NCBI GenBank assembly: GCA_002434245.1
Contig: DJJR01000050.1
Span: 1 to 35,711 of the forward strand
Length of the DNA stretch: 35,711 nt
From: Pelosinus fermentans
GTDB lineage: Bacteria > Bacillota > Negativicutes > DSM-13327
Reading direction: 5' to 3'
A model generated the notes under the pieces. That model saw only the letters and a program-made list of their open reading frames with translations, did not search any database and had not been told where the DNA came from. The first letter of the stretch is position 1. Each line of letters begins with the position of its first letter. The position numbers and the translations under genes were made by a program. Shown here piece by piece: positions 26,015 to 34,232 of this stretch.

Positions 26015-26218
26015 TTATCCCTCCTCTTGCGTGCCTTTGCGTGTTACGATTTCTTTTACACCTTTTTCAAACTTTACGCGTGGCACCAGGACAAAACGCC
26101 CACAGCCTTGACATTTCAAACCAAAATCAATTCCTGTCCGCGTAATTTCCCACAGAGCGGCTCCACAAGGATGGTTCTTCTTCATTCTTACAATATCACC
26201 AATTTCATAACGTACCAT
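26015..26218 (-). CDS. DUF951 family protein
   Basis: 67-aa protein of the DUF951 family common in Firmicutes. It starts MVRYEIGDIVRMKKNHPCG, has the conserved LKCQGCGRFVLVPRVKFEK, and a CxxC that may bind a metal. The function is unknown; family members often neighbour mscS and ychF, as here. Its ATG overlaps the mscS stop (ATGA). A second ATG at 26221 is possible. Confidence 0.88.
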   Translation of the reverse strand: MVRYEIGDIVRMKKNHPCGAALWEITRTGIDFGLKCQGCGRFVLVPRVKFEKGVKEIVTRKGTQEEG

Positions 26219-27054
26219 CATCTAACACCTTCTTGCCTTTTATTAATATCGATCACGGGCTGAGGAATCTTCGCTTCATTAAATAACCGTTTTACTGTGT
26301 AACGAAGAGCATTTTCCACTTTTCCTTGCTGCAAAGGCACAGTCTTCGCTACAATACGTACCATTAGCATTTGAGCGCCAAGGTCTACTATACCTAATAC
26401 GTTCGGTCCCTCTAAGACTTCTTCCAGCTCGTTACCTACCAAAACACAGGCCTCTTCTAATAATAGAAGCACCTTATCCAAATCGGCCTCATAAGCAACA
26501 GGTATATTGACTATAGCCTGCATATGGCCTCTTGTATAATTACTAATCCTAGATATTGCCCCATGGGGAATAATGTGCAGCACACCATTGCCATCCCGCA
26601 ATTTCGTTACCCGCAAACCAATATCTTCCACAGTACCTGCCATATCACCACTGACAATGTAATCCCCGACAGCAAACTGATTTTCCAATACAATGAAAAA
26701 ACCAGTTACAAAATCCCGGATCAAACTCTGAGAGCCAACACCAAGAGCCAATCCTATAATACCAGCTCCGGCGACAAGTGAAGTGGTATCAATATGGAAT
26801 TCCTGCAGCACCATGAGGATGGTAATAAAATAAATAAAATATCGAATAACGCTTTGCAGCATTCCCCCTACTGTTCTCGCACGTCTTTCATCAAAAGAAA
26901 AGGTAGTAATGCCAACTTTTGGGATAAACATTTTATTCACCATGAGGGAGAATAGATGCAATATAAGCGCTGACCCTAATAAAATAGCTAAAAGACGTAC
27001 TATTTTATTAGCCGCTGCTAATAAAAATTCCGGCGTGAGCAACATGGTCATCAT
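26218..27054 (-). CDS. MscS-family mechanosensitive channel
   Basis: 278-aa inner-membrane channel that opens under membrane tension during hypo-osmotic shock. Three membrane helices are seen (about 17-37, 66-84, 92-115), then the pore-lining helix with LVAGAGIIGLALGVGSQSLIRD and the beta domain ENQFAVGDYIVSGDMAGTVEDIGLRVTKLRDGNG. This is typical of small MscS (YkuT-like) proteins. ATG 27054 follows AAAGGAAAC. First gene of the run mscS-DUF951-small membrane protein-ychF. Confidence 0.93.
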   Translation of the reverse strand: MMTMLLTPEFLLAAANKIVRLLAILLGSALILHLFSLMVNKMFIPKVGITTFSFDERRARTVGGMLQSVIRYFIYFITILMVLQEFHIDTTSLVAGAGIIGLALGVGSQSLIRDFVTGFFIVLENQFAVGDYIVSGDMAGTVEDIGLRVTKLRDGNGVLHIIPHGAISRISNYTRGHMQAIVNIPVAYEADLDKVLLLLEEACVLVGNELEEVLEGPNVLGIVDLGAQMLMVRIVAKTVPLQQGKVENALRYTVKRLFNEAKIPQPVIDINKRQEGVR

Positions 27055-27236
27055 TCAGTTTCCTTTCACGATCATCATTTTACTTTTCATGATCATTTCC
27101 AGCTTTCTATAATTGCATATATATTATACGCGATTATGAAAAAATCCTTCTACTTTAAGTCTTTCTTAATAAAGAAGAGCAAATGCACTGCCTCTGGCAT
27201 ATAATGTTGCACCAACGCTAAAGTGAGGCGACTATC

Positions 27237-27977
27237 ATGTCAGATACTAATCAAAATCCTCAACCTATTATTGACCTGATATTGGCTGATATAAACGCAG
27301 TTATTCCTAATCTTTCTTCTTTAGTAGCTTCCTATCGTCTGCTTGTGGGTGCCTCTGAAGAAATTCATCGCACACCAGAAATTTGTCCTGAAGTCTTCGA
27401 GCGGGCCGTAAGGCGTGCTGATAACGCTGGAACATTGATCGATATCTTCCTTGAATTACTCTGCTGCAAAGTAGCTTTTAGCAGCGATTTCTTAAAGATT
27501 TCTTGTGCGCCAGTGGATTTATTCCGGTTATTATCCAATAAGTCTCCTACAACAGATGTTCCTTTTCACACAGCCGAGCAGGTCGTTGAGATGGAGGCCT
27601 TACGGCGTCTCCTGGAGTGTTGCCATCATCGAGGCTCCTGCCTACCAGACAAGGAAGTCCTCTGTCCCAGACCTAAAGGAGCTCCTGAGCCACCTGGCCC
27701 AGCGCCATCGTCAAACTCAGATATCGAAGAAGTAGAAGCTGTTGCCCTGCAGCAATTAATCAATACCTTTAGTGCACGAACCAATGAAGAAGCAGCCCCG
27801 GAAACTCCATCTGCTTCCTCAGCAAATCCTGCCCCTTCAGAAAGCAAAGAGGCCTCTGTCGATAGTGGCAGCTCGGAAAAATTTAACACTGAAAGTGAAA
27901 GTCGCGTCCGTTGCAAACATTTATATACATTTCATAATAAAAAAAGTAGTTCAAAGGAAATTGACAAAAAAAAATAA
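27237..27977 (+). CDS. Orphan protein of unknown function (only + strand gene)
   Basis: 246 aa, not recognised. Residues about 1-135 are mainly helical with several cysteines (LLCCKVAF, LLECCHHRGSCL). Residues about 140-220 are acidic and rich in Pro/Ser/Ala/Glu, so probably disordered, and the end is lysine-rich (NKKSSSKEIDKKK). It has no signal peptide or membrane segment. Support for being real: TATAAT at 27200-27205, GTGAGGCG before ATG 27237, and a strong terminator straight after the stop. It is convergent with the CDF exporter gene and divergent from mscS. Confidence 0.65.
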   Translation: MSDTNQNPQPIIDLILADINAVIPNLSSLVASYRLLVGASEEIHRTPEICPEVFERAVRRADNAGTLIDIFLELLCCKVAFSSDFLKISCAPVDLFRLLSNKSPTTDVPFHTAEQVVEMEALRRLLECCHHRGSCLPDKEVLCPRPKGAPEPPGPAPSSNSDIEEVEAVALQQLINTFSARTNEEAAPETPSASSANPAPSESKEASVDSGSSEKFNTESESRVRCKHLYTFHNKKSSSKEIDKKK

Positions 27978-28009
27978 GCAAGAATCCCAAATGATTCTTG
28001 CTTATTTTT
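27974..28009. terminator. Bidirectional terminator between orphan and CDF genes
   Basis: ATAAGCAAGAATC pairs perfectly with GATTCTTGCTTAT around a 6-base loop. T-runs lie on both sides (ATTTTTC rightward, ATTTTTTTTTG leftward), so it can end both convergent genes. Confidence 0.92.
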
Positions 28010-28915
28010 CTATTCATCAAGAGGGCATGCCCCTAGTTCTTCAAGATGATCACATGGCTCTAGATGGATGACCACATCGCAGGAACCTAGCTTTTGCTTT
28101 ATTTCAGCTTCAATCTGATCACAGATATCATGAGCCTTATTTAAATGCATATCTTTGTACAATATAAGATGCATATCAATCAAACGCCAACTCCCGGAAC
28201 GCCGGGTACGGAGCTGATGAAAGGAAATGACTTCCTTATGACTGTGAATGATGTCAATGATCATCTGTTCTTCATGTTCCGGCAAGCTAATATCCGTTAA
28301 CTCATATAGACTCTTCTTTGTCATGCCATAGCCAGCTTTAAATACAATGCCAGCTACAATGATTGCAATTACAGGATCAAGCCAGGCAAGACCTGTTATA
28401 TGAATAATCACCAATCCTGCCAACACCCCAACAGAAGTCCAGATATCGGCCCGCAGATGCAAACCATCTGCCTCTAAGGCATGAGAACCAGTCTGTTTAG
28501 CCACCTTAAATAATCTTTCTGACACCCAGTAATTAATAGCAATTGAAATGATCATAATAGCAATACCATATTCTAAAAAACCTGGAACCGTAGCTGAATT
28601 CATTTTACTCCCGGCTTCATATACAATCCATACTGCTGCCCCGATAATCAATATCGCTTCAATGGCACCTGATAAATTTTCAAATTTACCATGCCCATAG
28701 GCATGATCGTCATCAGGAGGGGTATCCGCTTTGCGGACCGCATAAAAGGCAATCACAGATGCAAGTAGATCAAAGCCAGAATGAGCAGCCTCTGAAATAA
28801 TACTGACGGCCCCAGTATAAAATCCCACGATCAATTTCAATACAACCAAAACCGTATTAGAAATAACGGACAGCCTAGCAGTACGCTCCTTTAAATTACT
28901 ATCCACATATCCCAA
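28010..28915 (-). CDS. Cation diffusion facilitator (CDF) metal exporter
   Basis: 301-aa inner-membrane divalent-metal/proton antiporter of the CDF family, exporting Zn/Co/Ni/Fe/Mn-like ions. Six membrane helices are followed by a C-terminal cytoplasmic domain. The metal site is readable: HSGFD (H45, D49) in helix 2 and H153-x3-D157 in helix 5; DDDHAYGHGKFE (68-79) lies in the loop. The start is TTG 28915, seven bases after AGGAGGT; a nearby ATG is out of frame. A probable NiCo riboswitch lies about 200 bases upstream, which points to cobalt/nickel efflux. The C-terminal CDHLEELGACP may bind metal. Confidence 0.92.
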   Translation of the reverse strand: MGYVDSNLKERTARLSVISNTVLVVLKLIVGFYTGAVSIISEAAHSGFDLLASVIAFYAVRKADTPPDDDHAYGHGKFENLSGAIEAILIIGAAVWIVYEAGSKMNSATVPGFLEYGIAIMIISIAINYWVSERLFKVAKQTGSHALEADGLHLRADIWTSVGVLAGLVIIHITGLAWLDPVIAIIVAGIVFKAGYGMTKKSLYELTDISLPEHEEQMIIDIIHSHKEVISFHQLRTRRSGSWRLIDMHLILYKDMHLNKAHDICDQIEAEIKQKLGSCDVVIHLEPCDHLEELGACPLDE

Positions 28916-29074
28916 TCATACTACCTCCTACCTTTTGCTCAGCAGCTCTATTCTTTGTTATAACCTTCAATAGCCTACACTATTCATAGGACTTATAAAA
29001 GGTACCAATTTCAGTTCATTTTAAGCAGGTTCTACAAGCCCATAAAGGAATCATGTCTATAATAGGATGACATA

Positions 29075-29116
29075 ACAAAAAAGCCTGCAGGCCCCTCTAA
29101 GGTCCCGCAGGCTTTC
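29075..29116 (-). terminator. Riboswitch-linked terminator upstream of the CDF gene
   Basis: AAAGCCTGCGGGACC can pair with GGGGCCTGCAGGCTTT (small mismatches), followed by TTTTTTG on the minus strand. It lies in the leader of the CDF gene, about 160 bases before its start, directly after the aptamer-like sequence. Confidence 0.82.
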
Positions 29117-29117
29117 A

Positions 29118-29173
29118 TACATACCTGCTGCTTTCCGCCCGGCTGCGCCATAATGACCGCCTGTTCCTAGCAT
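29118..29173 (-). promoter_or_regulatory. Probable NiCo (czcD) riboswitch
   Basis: On the minus strand GGAACAGGCGG, GCGCAGCCGGGC, GGAAAGCAGCAGG occur in that order, which I associate with the Co/Ni-binding NiCo (czcD) motif known upstream of CDF genes; recalled from family knowledge, not aligned. A TATAAT box (29172-29177) puts the transcription start at the aptamer's first bases. The adjoining terminator and the downstream metal exporter fit a metal-activated ON switch. Confidence 0.68.
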
Positions 29174-29260
29174 TATATTCTATATAGTACCACATTGGGA
29201 ATTTGCTTGTAAACATCTTTTAAGGATTGATGGCTAAAGAACATGGCAGGCAAGCTTAAC

Positions 29261-29908
29261 TCATGACTTAATATGTACCACGTGGCTAATAGGGTACCCT
29301 TTAGCAGCAAGGGCCTTTTCTAATTCTTCCGTATTAATAATATCGGCCCGTATAATCATCTCAATTTTTCCATCGGGTAAGGCATAACTAACCATACTTG
29401 TAATATTGATATTCATTGCCAAAAATACCTCTGAAATTTCATGAAGCAATCCAATTTTATCTGTTACATCAAGGGTGATACGAGTTTTCCCATCCACTAG
29501 ACCCATAATATCAACAAAACTTTTAAAAATATCTGTTTCCGTAATGATGCCGGCGACTACTCCTTGCTCATCGACTACTACCAAACCGCCAATTCGGTGG
29601 TTGTACATTAAAATTGCAGCTTCTTCCACTGTAGCCCCAGTATTAATGCTAATTACTTCTTTTTGCATGATATCCTTAATTTTCATCTTTGCCAATAAAT
29701 AGTTAAGTTCAAAAATAGAAAGAGCAGTTGCTGGCGAGGCCGATACCGCACGAAGATCTCTGTCTGTTACAATACCAACTAATTGTCCACCCTCAACCAC
29801 TGGAAGACGGCGAAATTTATTATTACGCATAATCTCCGATGCATCAGCAATTGTTGTATTCGAACTGATTGTAATTGGGTTAGCTGTCATCCTGCTTTCT
29901 ACAAACAT
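29261..29908 (-). CDS. CBS-domain pair with ACT domain (AcuB-like)
   Basis: 215-aa cytoplasmic regulatory protein. Two CBS motifs (about 1-60 and 75-132), typically binding adenine nucleotides, precede an ACT domain (about 138-212, RITLDVTDKIGLLHEISEVFLAMNINITS), typically binding amino acids. No catalytic domain is present. Similar to AcuB. ATG 29908 is preferred to two ATGs just upstream because GGAG lies 9 bases before it. It follows the livF gene in the same direction with about 140 bases between, and may sense branched-chain amino acids and energy (inferred). Confidence 0.85.
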   Translation of the reverse strand: MFVESRMTANPITISSNTTIADASEIMRNNKFRRLPVVEGGQLVGIVTDRDLRAVSASPATALSIFELNYLLAKMKIKDIMQKEVISINTGATVEEAAILMYNHRIGGLVVVDEQGVVAGIITETDIFKSFVDIMGLVDGKTRITLDVTDKIGLLHEISEVFLAMNINITSMVSYALPDGKIEMIIRADIINTEELEKALAAKGYPISHVVHIKS

Positions 29909-30048
29909 TTTCATCATCTCCGTTGATTTTTTATTAAAGAAAACGCACTAAAGATTTCATGTCAGAAATTATGAACAATACAATTTAGGAATTCACCTTT
30001 TGTCTTTCATAACAATCTGCCACTACTATCTTTCGTGCGTCTTATTGA

Positions 30049-30753
30049 TTAACCACCCAAATAGGCCTTACGTATTTCTTCACTTGCAGCCAACTCTTTT
30101 GCATCGCCGGAAAGAGTGATGCGTCCTGTTTCCAGTACATAAGCTCTATGGGCAATGGATAATGCCATATGAGCATTTTGTTCCACTAGCAAAACCGTAG
30201 TTCCGCTAGCATTAATTTCTTTAATAATAGAAAAAATTTCTTTTACCAGCAACGGTGCAAGCCCCATAGATGGCTCATCTAAGAGCAATAGCCTCGGGCG
30301 GCTCATTAAGGCACGCCCCATAGCCAACATCTGCTGTTCACCGCCTGACAACGTACCGGCTAATTGACTGCGCCTTTCTGCCAAGCGAGGAAACTTTACA
30401 AAGACATTCTCCATATCTTCCTGAATTCCTTTTTTGTCATTACGGATATAAGCACCTAACTCTAGATTTTCTAGAACAGACATATTCGCAAAAACCCTTC
30501 GACCTTCCGGTACTTGAGAAATGCCAAGCTTTACAATATCTTGAGCAACTACTCCAGCAATACTCTTTCCTTCAAAATTAATTTGACCTGCTTTCGGTTT
30601 TAACAATCCGGAAATCGTACGTAAAATTGTACTTTTACCAGCACCATTTGCACCAATCAAGGTAACAATTTCCCCTTCATTTACTTCCGCACTAATACCT
30701 TTTAAGGCATGTATCGCACCATAATATACATCAATATTCTCGATTTTTAACAT
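30049..30753 (-). CDS. livF: Branched-chain amino-acid ABC transporter ATPase LivF
   Basis: 234-aa cytoplasmic ATPase, one of two energising the Liv importer. Walker A GANGAGKS, the signature LSGGEQQMLAMGRALM, Walker B LLLLDEPSMGLAP and the LVEQNAHMAL H-loop are intact. ATG 30753 overlaps the livG stop (TAATG) and follows AGGAGG. Last gene of livH-livM-livG-livF. Confidence 0.95.
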   Translation of the reverse strand: MLKIENIDVYYGAIHALKGISAEVNEGEIVTLIGANGAGKSTILRTISGLLKPKAGQINFEGKSIAGVVAQDIVKLGISQVPEGRRVFANMSVLENLELGAYIRNDKKGIQEDMENVFVKFPRLAERRSQLAGTLSGGEQQMLAMGRALMSRPRLLLLDEPSMGLAPLLVKEIFSIIKEINASGTTVLLVEQNAHMALSIAHRAYVLETGRITLSGDAKELAASEEIRKAYLGG

Positions 30754-31520
30754 TATTCAACCTCCTCTCCGAGGTAGGCCTCAATAACCCGTGGGTTATT
30801 CTTGATTTCCTCAGGTGTTCCTTGAGCAATTATACTGCCATATTCTAATACATAAATACGTTCACACACATTCATAACCAATTGCATGTCATGTTCTATT
30901 AATAAAATAGTTAAATCAAATTCGTCTTTTATCCATTTTATCATTTGCATTAGCTGCTGCGTTTCCTGAGGATTCATGCCAGCCGCAGGTTCATCTAATA
31001 ATAATAATTTAGGCTGAGCCGCTAGTGCTCTGGCAATTTCCAAACGCCGCTGCTCACCATAAGGTAAGTTTTTAGCAATTTCATCTTTTTTATCGCCTAA
31101 TTTAAAAATTTCTAATAACCTGATCGCTCTTTCTTCAATTTCTTTTTCTTCTTGATGGTATCTGCCCATACGCAAAACAGATTCTAAGATTCCGTATTTT
31201 ACATGGAAATGATACGCGATCTTAACATTATCCAACACAGACAGTTCAGAAAAGAGGCGAATATTTTGGAAGGTTCTGGCTACCCCTTTTTGCGTAATCT
31301 GAAAAGGTTTGAGTCCAACAATACTTTTACCATCAAAATCTATTTCGCCGGTTGTTGGTTGATATACACCCGTTAATAAGTTAAAAGCGGTTGTTTTGCC
31401 AGCTCCATTGGGACCAATCAATCCAATTAGCTCGCCTTTGCCAAGCTCGATGGAAAAATCAGATACGGCCTTAAGTCCGCCAAATACTTTGGAAAGTTTA
31501 GTTGCCTTGAGTATTGCCAC
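30753..31520 (-). CDS. livG: Branched-chain amino-acid ABC transporter ATPase LivG
   Basis: 255-aa cytoplasmic ATPase, partner of LivF. Walker A GPNGAGKT, the LivG-type insert with GVARTFQNIRLFSELSVLDN, signature LPYGEQRRLEIARALA, Walker B LLLLDEPAAGMNP and H-loop LLIEHDMQLVM. The start is GTG 31520 after GGGAGG; it overlaps livM by 23 bases. Confidence 0.95.
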   Translation of the reverse strand: MAILKATKLSKVFGGLKAVSDFSIELGKGELIGLIGPNGAGKTTAFNLLTGVYQPTTGEIDFDGKSIVGLKPFQITQKGVARTFQNIRLFSELSVLDNVKIAYHFHVKYGILESVLRMGRYHQEEKEIEERAIRLLEIFKLGDKKDEIAKNLPYGEQRRLEIARALAAQPKLLLLDEPAAGMNPQETQQLMQMIKWIKDEFDLTILLIEHDMQLVMNVCERIYVLEYGSIIAQGTPEEIKNNPRVIEAYLGEEVE

Positions 31521-32457
31521 GCTTATTACCTCCCATCAAACGGCCAAAGATTTTAAGACTGATTTCCTTATTGCCAAATAATCCTTGGGGCCGATACAAC
31601 ATTAATATGATCAGCATTAATGAGTAAATGATCATACGCCACTCAGGATAGCTAGCTAAGGCTGCAGAAACAAAAGTCAGTAATATAGCTGCTGTAATCG
31701 ATCCACTAATACTGCCTAAACCACCCAATACTACAATCGTCAAAATATCAAAGGACTTCATAAAAGTAAAGGATGCGGGGTGAGCGATATAAAAGTAATG
31801 GGAAAATAAGGTTCCTGCTATACCAGCAAAAGCAGCACCAATTGTGAAAGCCATTACTTTATATTTCGTAGTATCAATTCCCATTGCCTCAGCTGCAATT
31901 TGATTCTCTCGAATCGAAATACACGCTCGGCCATGGGTAGAGTTAATGAAATTTCTAATAAAGAATACAGTAAAAACCGTGGCAAAGAATACCCACGTGA
32001 AGTTACTAAAACGAGGTATACCCATAAAACCAGATGCGCCGCCTACATAAGGAATATTCAAGATGGTAATTCGGATGATTTCTCCTAAGCCTAAGGTCGC
32101 AATAGCTAGATAATCGCCATCTAAACGCAATGTTGGTAAACCAATTACAAATCCTAAGAAACCAGCAGCTGCTGCTCCACCTAAAATAGCAACAATAAAA
32201 GGCAATTGCAATTTAACCGTGAGTACAGCGCCGAGATAAGCTCCCACAGCCATAAATCCTGCATGACCGATAGAAAACTGACCTGTAAAACCATTAATAA
32301 GATTTAAGCTTACCGCCAGAATTACATTAATACAGATTAAAATTAAATTCAGCTCCCAAAACGGTCCAATAACATCTAACATAATTAAGCTTTGCACAAC
32401 AGCATACAATGCTATACATGCCACTAACGACAGCAATTCCTTCTTATTTTTTCCCAT
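31498..32457 (-). CDS. livM: Branched-chain amino-acid ABC transporter permease LivM
   Basis: 319-aa inner-membrane permease with about eight or nine helices; NLINGFTGQFSIGHAGFMAVGAY and GLPTLRLDGDYLAIATLGLGEI are family hallmarks. ATG 32457 (MGKNKKELL) is preferred to GTG 32469 because AGGTGG lies seven bases before it. The gene begins just after the livH stop. Confidence 0.93.
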   Translation of the reverse strand: MGKNKKELLSLVACIALYAVVQSLIMLDVIGPFWELNLILICINVILAVSLNLINGFTGQFSIGHAGFMAVGAYLGAVLTVKLQLPFIVAILGGAAAAGFLGFVIGLPTLRLDGDYLAIATLGLGEIIRITILNIPYVGGASGFMGIPRFSNFTWVFFATVFTVFFIRNFINSTHGRACISIRENQIAAEAMGIDTTKYKVMAFTIGAAFAGIAGTLFSHYFYIAHPASFTFMKSFDILTIVVLGGLGSISGSITAAILLTFVSAALASYPEWRMIIYSLMLIILMLYRPQGLFGNKEISLKIFGRLMGGNKRGNTQGN

Positions 32458-32469
32458 ATTATTTGCCAC

Positions 32470-33363
32470 CTACACTTTCTCACGAACGTTTTTACCTAAT
32501 AAGCCAGAAGGCTTAAACAGTAAAATAATAATTAAAATGGCAAACGCTGCAGCATCACGGAAAGTGGATGAAATAAAGCCACTCACCATAGCTTCAATAA
32601 CGCCCATTATAATACCACCAAGCATCGCCCCTGGAATCACTCCAATGCCACCCAAAACAGCAGCTACGAAGGCTTTAAGACCTGGCATAATGCCCATTAA
32701 AGGATCAATTGAATTATAATATACACCCACTAGCATGCCTGCTGCAGCCGCTAATGCAGAACCAATTGCAAAGGTCATGGAAATAACACGGTCAACATCA
32801 ATACCCATCAATCGAGCTGCATCGGTATCAAAAGATACTGCACGCATCGCTTTACCAATTTTGGTACGTTGTACAACAAAAGTTAAAATAACCATTAGAA
32901 CTACGGATATTGCTAATATAATTACCTGCTGGCTATTCACTACAATATTGCCAAAGGTATACACTTGAGATTCGAATAGCGCTGGAAACGTTCTCGGCTG
33001 CGGTGTAACAAGAAGCATCCCGCCATATTCTAATAATAAAGATACACCAATTGCCGTTATCAATATCGCAATTCTAGGTGCCTTTCGCAATGGACGGTAA
33101 GCCAACCTTTCAATTGTCATCCCAACTATGGCAGCCACTACCATGGACATAATTAACGCTGGGAAAAAAGAAAGTTTAAGCGTCGTTGTAGCAAAAAACG
33201 CTACATAAGCGCCTACCATATAAATATCACCATGCGCAAAATTAATCAACTTAATAATTCCATACACCATTGTGTAACCTAAAGCAATGAGTGCATAAAT
33301 GCTGCCAAGAGATACACCATTTATTAATTGCTGTAAAAATTGCTGAGTAATTGAAAAATCCAT
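32470..33363 (-). CDS. livH: Branched-chain amino-acid ABC transporter permease LivH
   Basis: 297-aa inner-membrane permease, partner of LivM; GVSLGSIYALIALGYTMVYGIIKLINFAHGD is the family start, and KAFVAAVLGGIGVIPGAMLGG the conserved cytoplasmic loop. ATG 33363 follows TAGGAGGCG. First gene of the operon, with a leader of roughly 320 bases. Confidence 0.95.
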   Translation of the reverse strand: MDFSITQQFLQQLINGVSLGSIYALIALGYTMVYGIIKLINFAHGDIYMVGAYVAFFATTTLKLSFFPALIMSMVVAAIVGMTIERLAYRPLRKAPRIAILITAIGVSLLLEYGGMLLVTPQPRTFPALFESQVYTFGNIVVNSQQVIILAISVVLMVILTFVVQRTKIGKAMRAVSFDTDAARLMGIDVDRVISMTFAIGSALAAAAGMLVGVYYNSIDPLMGIMPGLKAFVAAVLGGIGVIPGAMLGGIIMGVIEAMVSGFISSTFRDAAAFAILIIILLFKPSGLLGKNVREKV

Positions 33364-33459
33364 GATTTCGCCTCCTACATTTTTTTATTTTTAAGGGCTA
33401 AAGCGATGCCTTTTCCCTATATTTTTCACACGGAAGAAACAACTGCAATAAAGTCTAAT

Positions 33460-33584
33460 AGAGTCTATTTCAAAATTCCCATCTACCTTTATTGTCCCTG
33501 TGCGTTTTCACTAAACATACGTCTTTGTACGTCTCGCTCAAATGCTCGTAAGGACTAGCATCTGGATATTTTAAAACAGCCTCT
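33460..33584. repeat. Candidate MITE-like element with terminal inverted repeats
   Basis: A 125-bp block whose ends are imperfect inverted repeats: AGAGTCTATTTCAAAATTCC at 33460-33479 and the complement of AGAGGCTGTTTTAAAATATCC at 33564-33584. The interior has a doubled ACGTCT (ACGTCTTTGTACGTCT) and no gene. It lies within the liv leader, between promoter and livH. No second copy is in this window. It may be a dispersed non-coding repeat of the genome. Confidence 0.5.
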
Positions 33585-33691
33585 CAACAGGTTCTATGTG
33601 CTTTATAATCCCACTTTAGAATCCCTCGTAACCCTCTTAGAATTTAACGTTTATCTTTTCTCTGCGGATATTCTCTTATAATATATACGTA

Positions 33692-33720
33692 ATTATAGAT
33701 ACATTGTCTTCTAGTGTCAA
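33692..33720 (-). promoter_or_regulatory. Promoter of livHMGF
   Basis: Perfect consensus: TTGACA (33715-33720), 17-base spacer, TATAAT (33692-33697). The spacer ends CAATGTATC, close to the livK promoter spacer end CAATATGTC. The transcription start near 33685 gives a long leader of about 320 bases. Confidence 0.9.
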
Positions 33721-33893
33721 TACTTTTATCTTTTGATTTGTTGGTTAATCTCTTCCAAAAATACAAACACTTATTTACAGCACACTTTTATATATTTTTT
33801 TATACTAAAAACGTACCACTTTATACTTATGCAATAATCATGCCATTTATGTTCTGTGATCAATGCTTTGCGTCCTTTATTCCCCCGTAAGCT

Positions 33894-33962
33894 TTATTCC
33901 ATCAAGTAAGTAAAACTTTTTTTAAAAAGATTATTCACGTCTAAAAAGCTTCTAGTGTTCAT
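33894..33962 (-). CDS. Possible 22-aa leader-type small ORF
   Basis: MNTRSFLDVNNLFKKSFTYL... then two residues and stop. AAGGA lies eight bases before the ATG, so it could be translated. There is no family match or branched-chain-rich run that would suggest attenuation. It lies upstream of the liv promoter and downstream of the livK terminator. No promoter was seen. Confidence 0.22.
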   Translation of the reverse strand: MNTRSFLDVNNLFKKSFTYLME

Positions 33963-33998
33963 CAGGTTTATCCTTATGAGCGTTTTTTTGTCTGTAAT

Positions 33999-34030
33999 TT
34001 GACATATTCGTCAATTCATTGACAGTGTCA
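33999..34030. promoter_or_regulatory. Two adjacent TTGAC-type palindromes
   Basis: TTGAC-x6-GTCAA (33999-34014) and TGACA-G-TGTCA (34020-34030), sharing the TTGAC half-site, about 280 bases upstream of the liv promoter. Possible binding sites for an unidentified dimeric regulator. Confidence 0.4.
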
Positions 34031-34079
34031 TTTCATGCCTCTACTTTATATCTAAGCATTGATTTCTTTTCTTTCGCTT

Positions 34080-34134
34080 GCTAAAAAACCACAAAAGCAC
34101 AATGCCACACCAGTAGCACTGTGCTTTTGTGGTT
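34080..34134 (-). terminator. Terminator after livK
   Basis: AACCACAAAAGCACA pairs perfectly (15 bp) with TGTGCTTTTGTGGTT around an 18-base loop, followed by TTTTAG on the minus strand, about 100 bases past the livK stop. It separates livK from livHMGF. Confidence 0.9.
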
Positions 34135-34232
34135 AATAAGGTAAAATGTATTCTCTTTCTTTCAGCAAAGGTAGCTCTGGGCTCCATTTTATGAATGTCA
34201 ATATACTGACGCTTATCGATCTTACATTACTA

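Noticed and set aside
27626..27916. Minus-strand 96-residue frame opposite the orphan + gene
   Set aside because: It lacks a ribosome binding site, and the + strand frame has a better promoter, start and terminator.
29118..29173. SRP (4.5S) RNA
   Set aside because: GGAAAGCAGCAGG recalls the SRP tip, but the paired half (CAGGTCCGGAA type) is missing, and the position in a CDF gene leader fits a NiCo riboswitch better.
33855..33900. Second c-di-GMP-I riboswitch
   Set aside because: Only GGACGCAAAGC is shared with the GEMM aptamer at 8837-8913. The GCAAACC strand, GAAA-capped stem and receptor side are absent.
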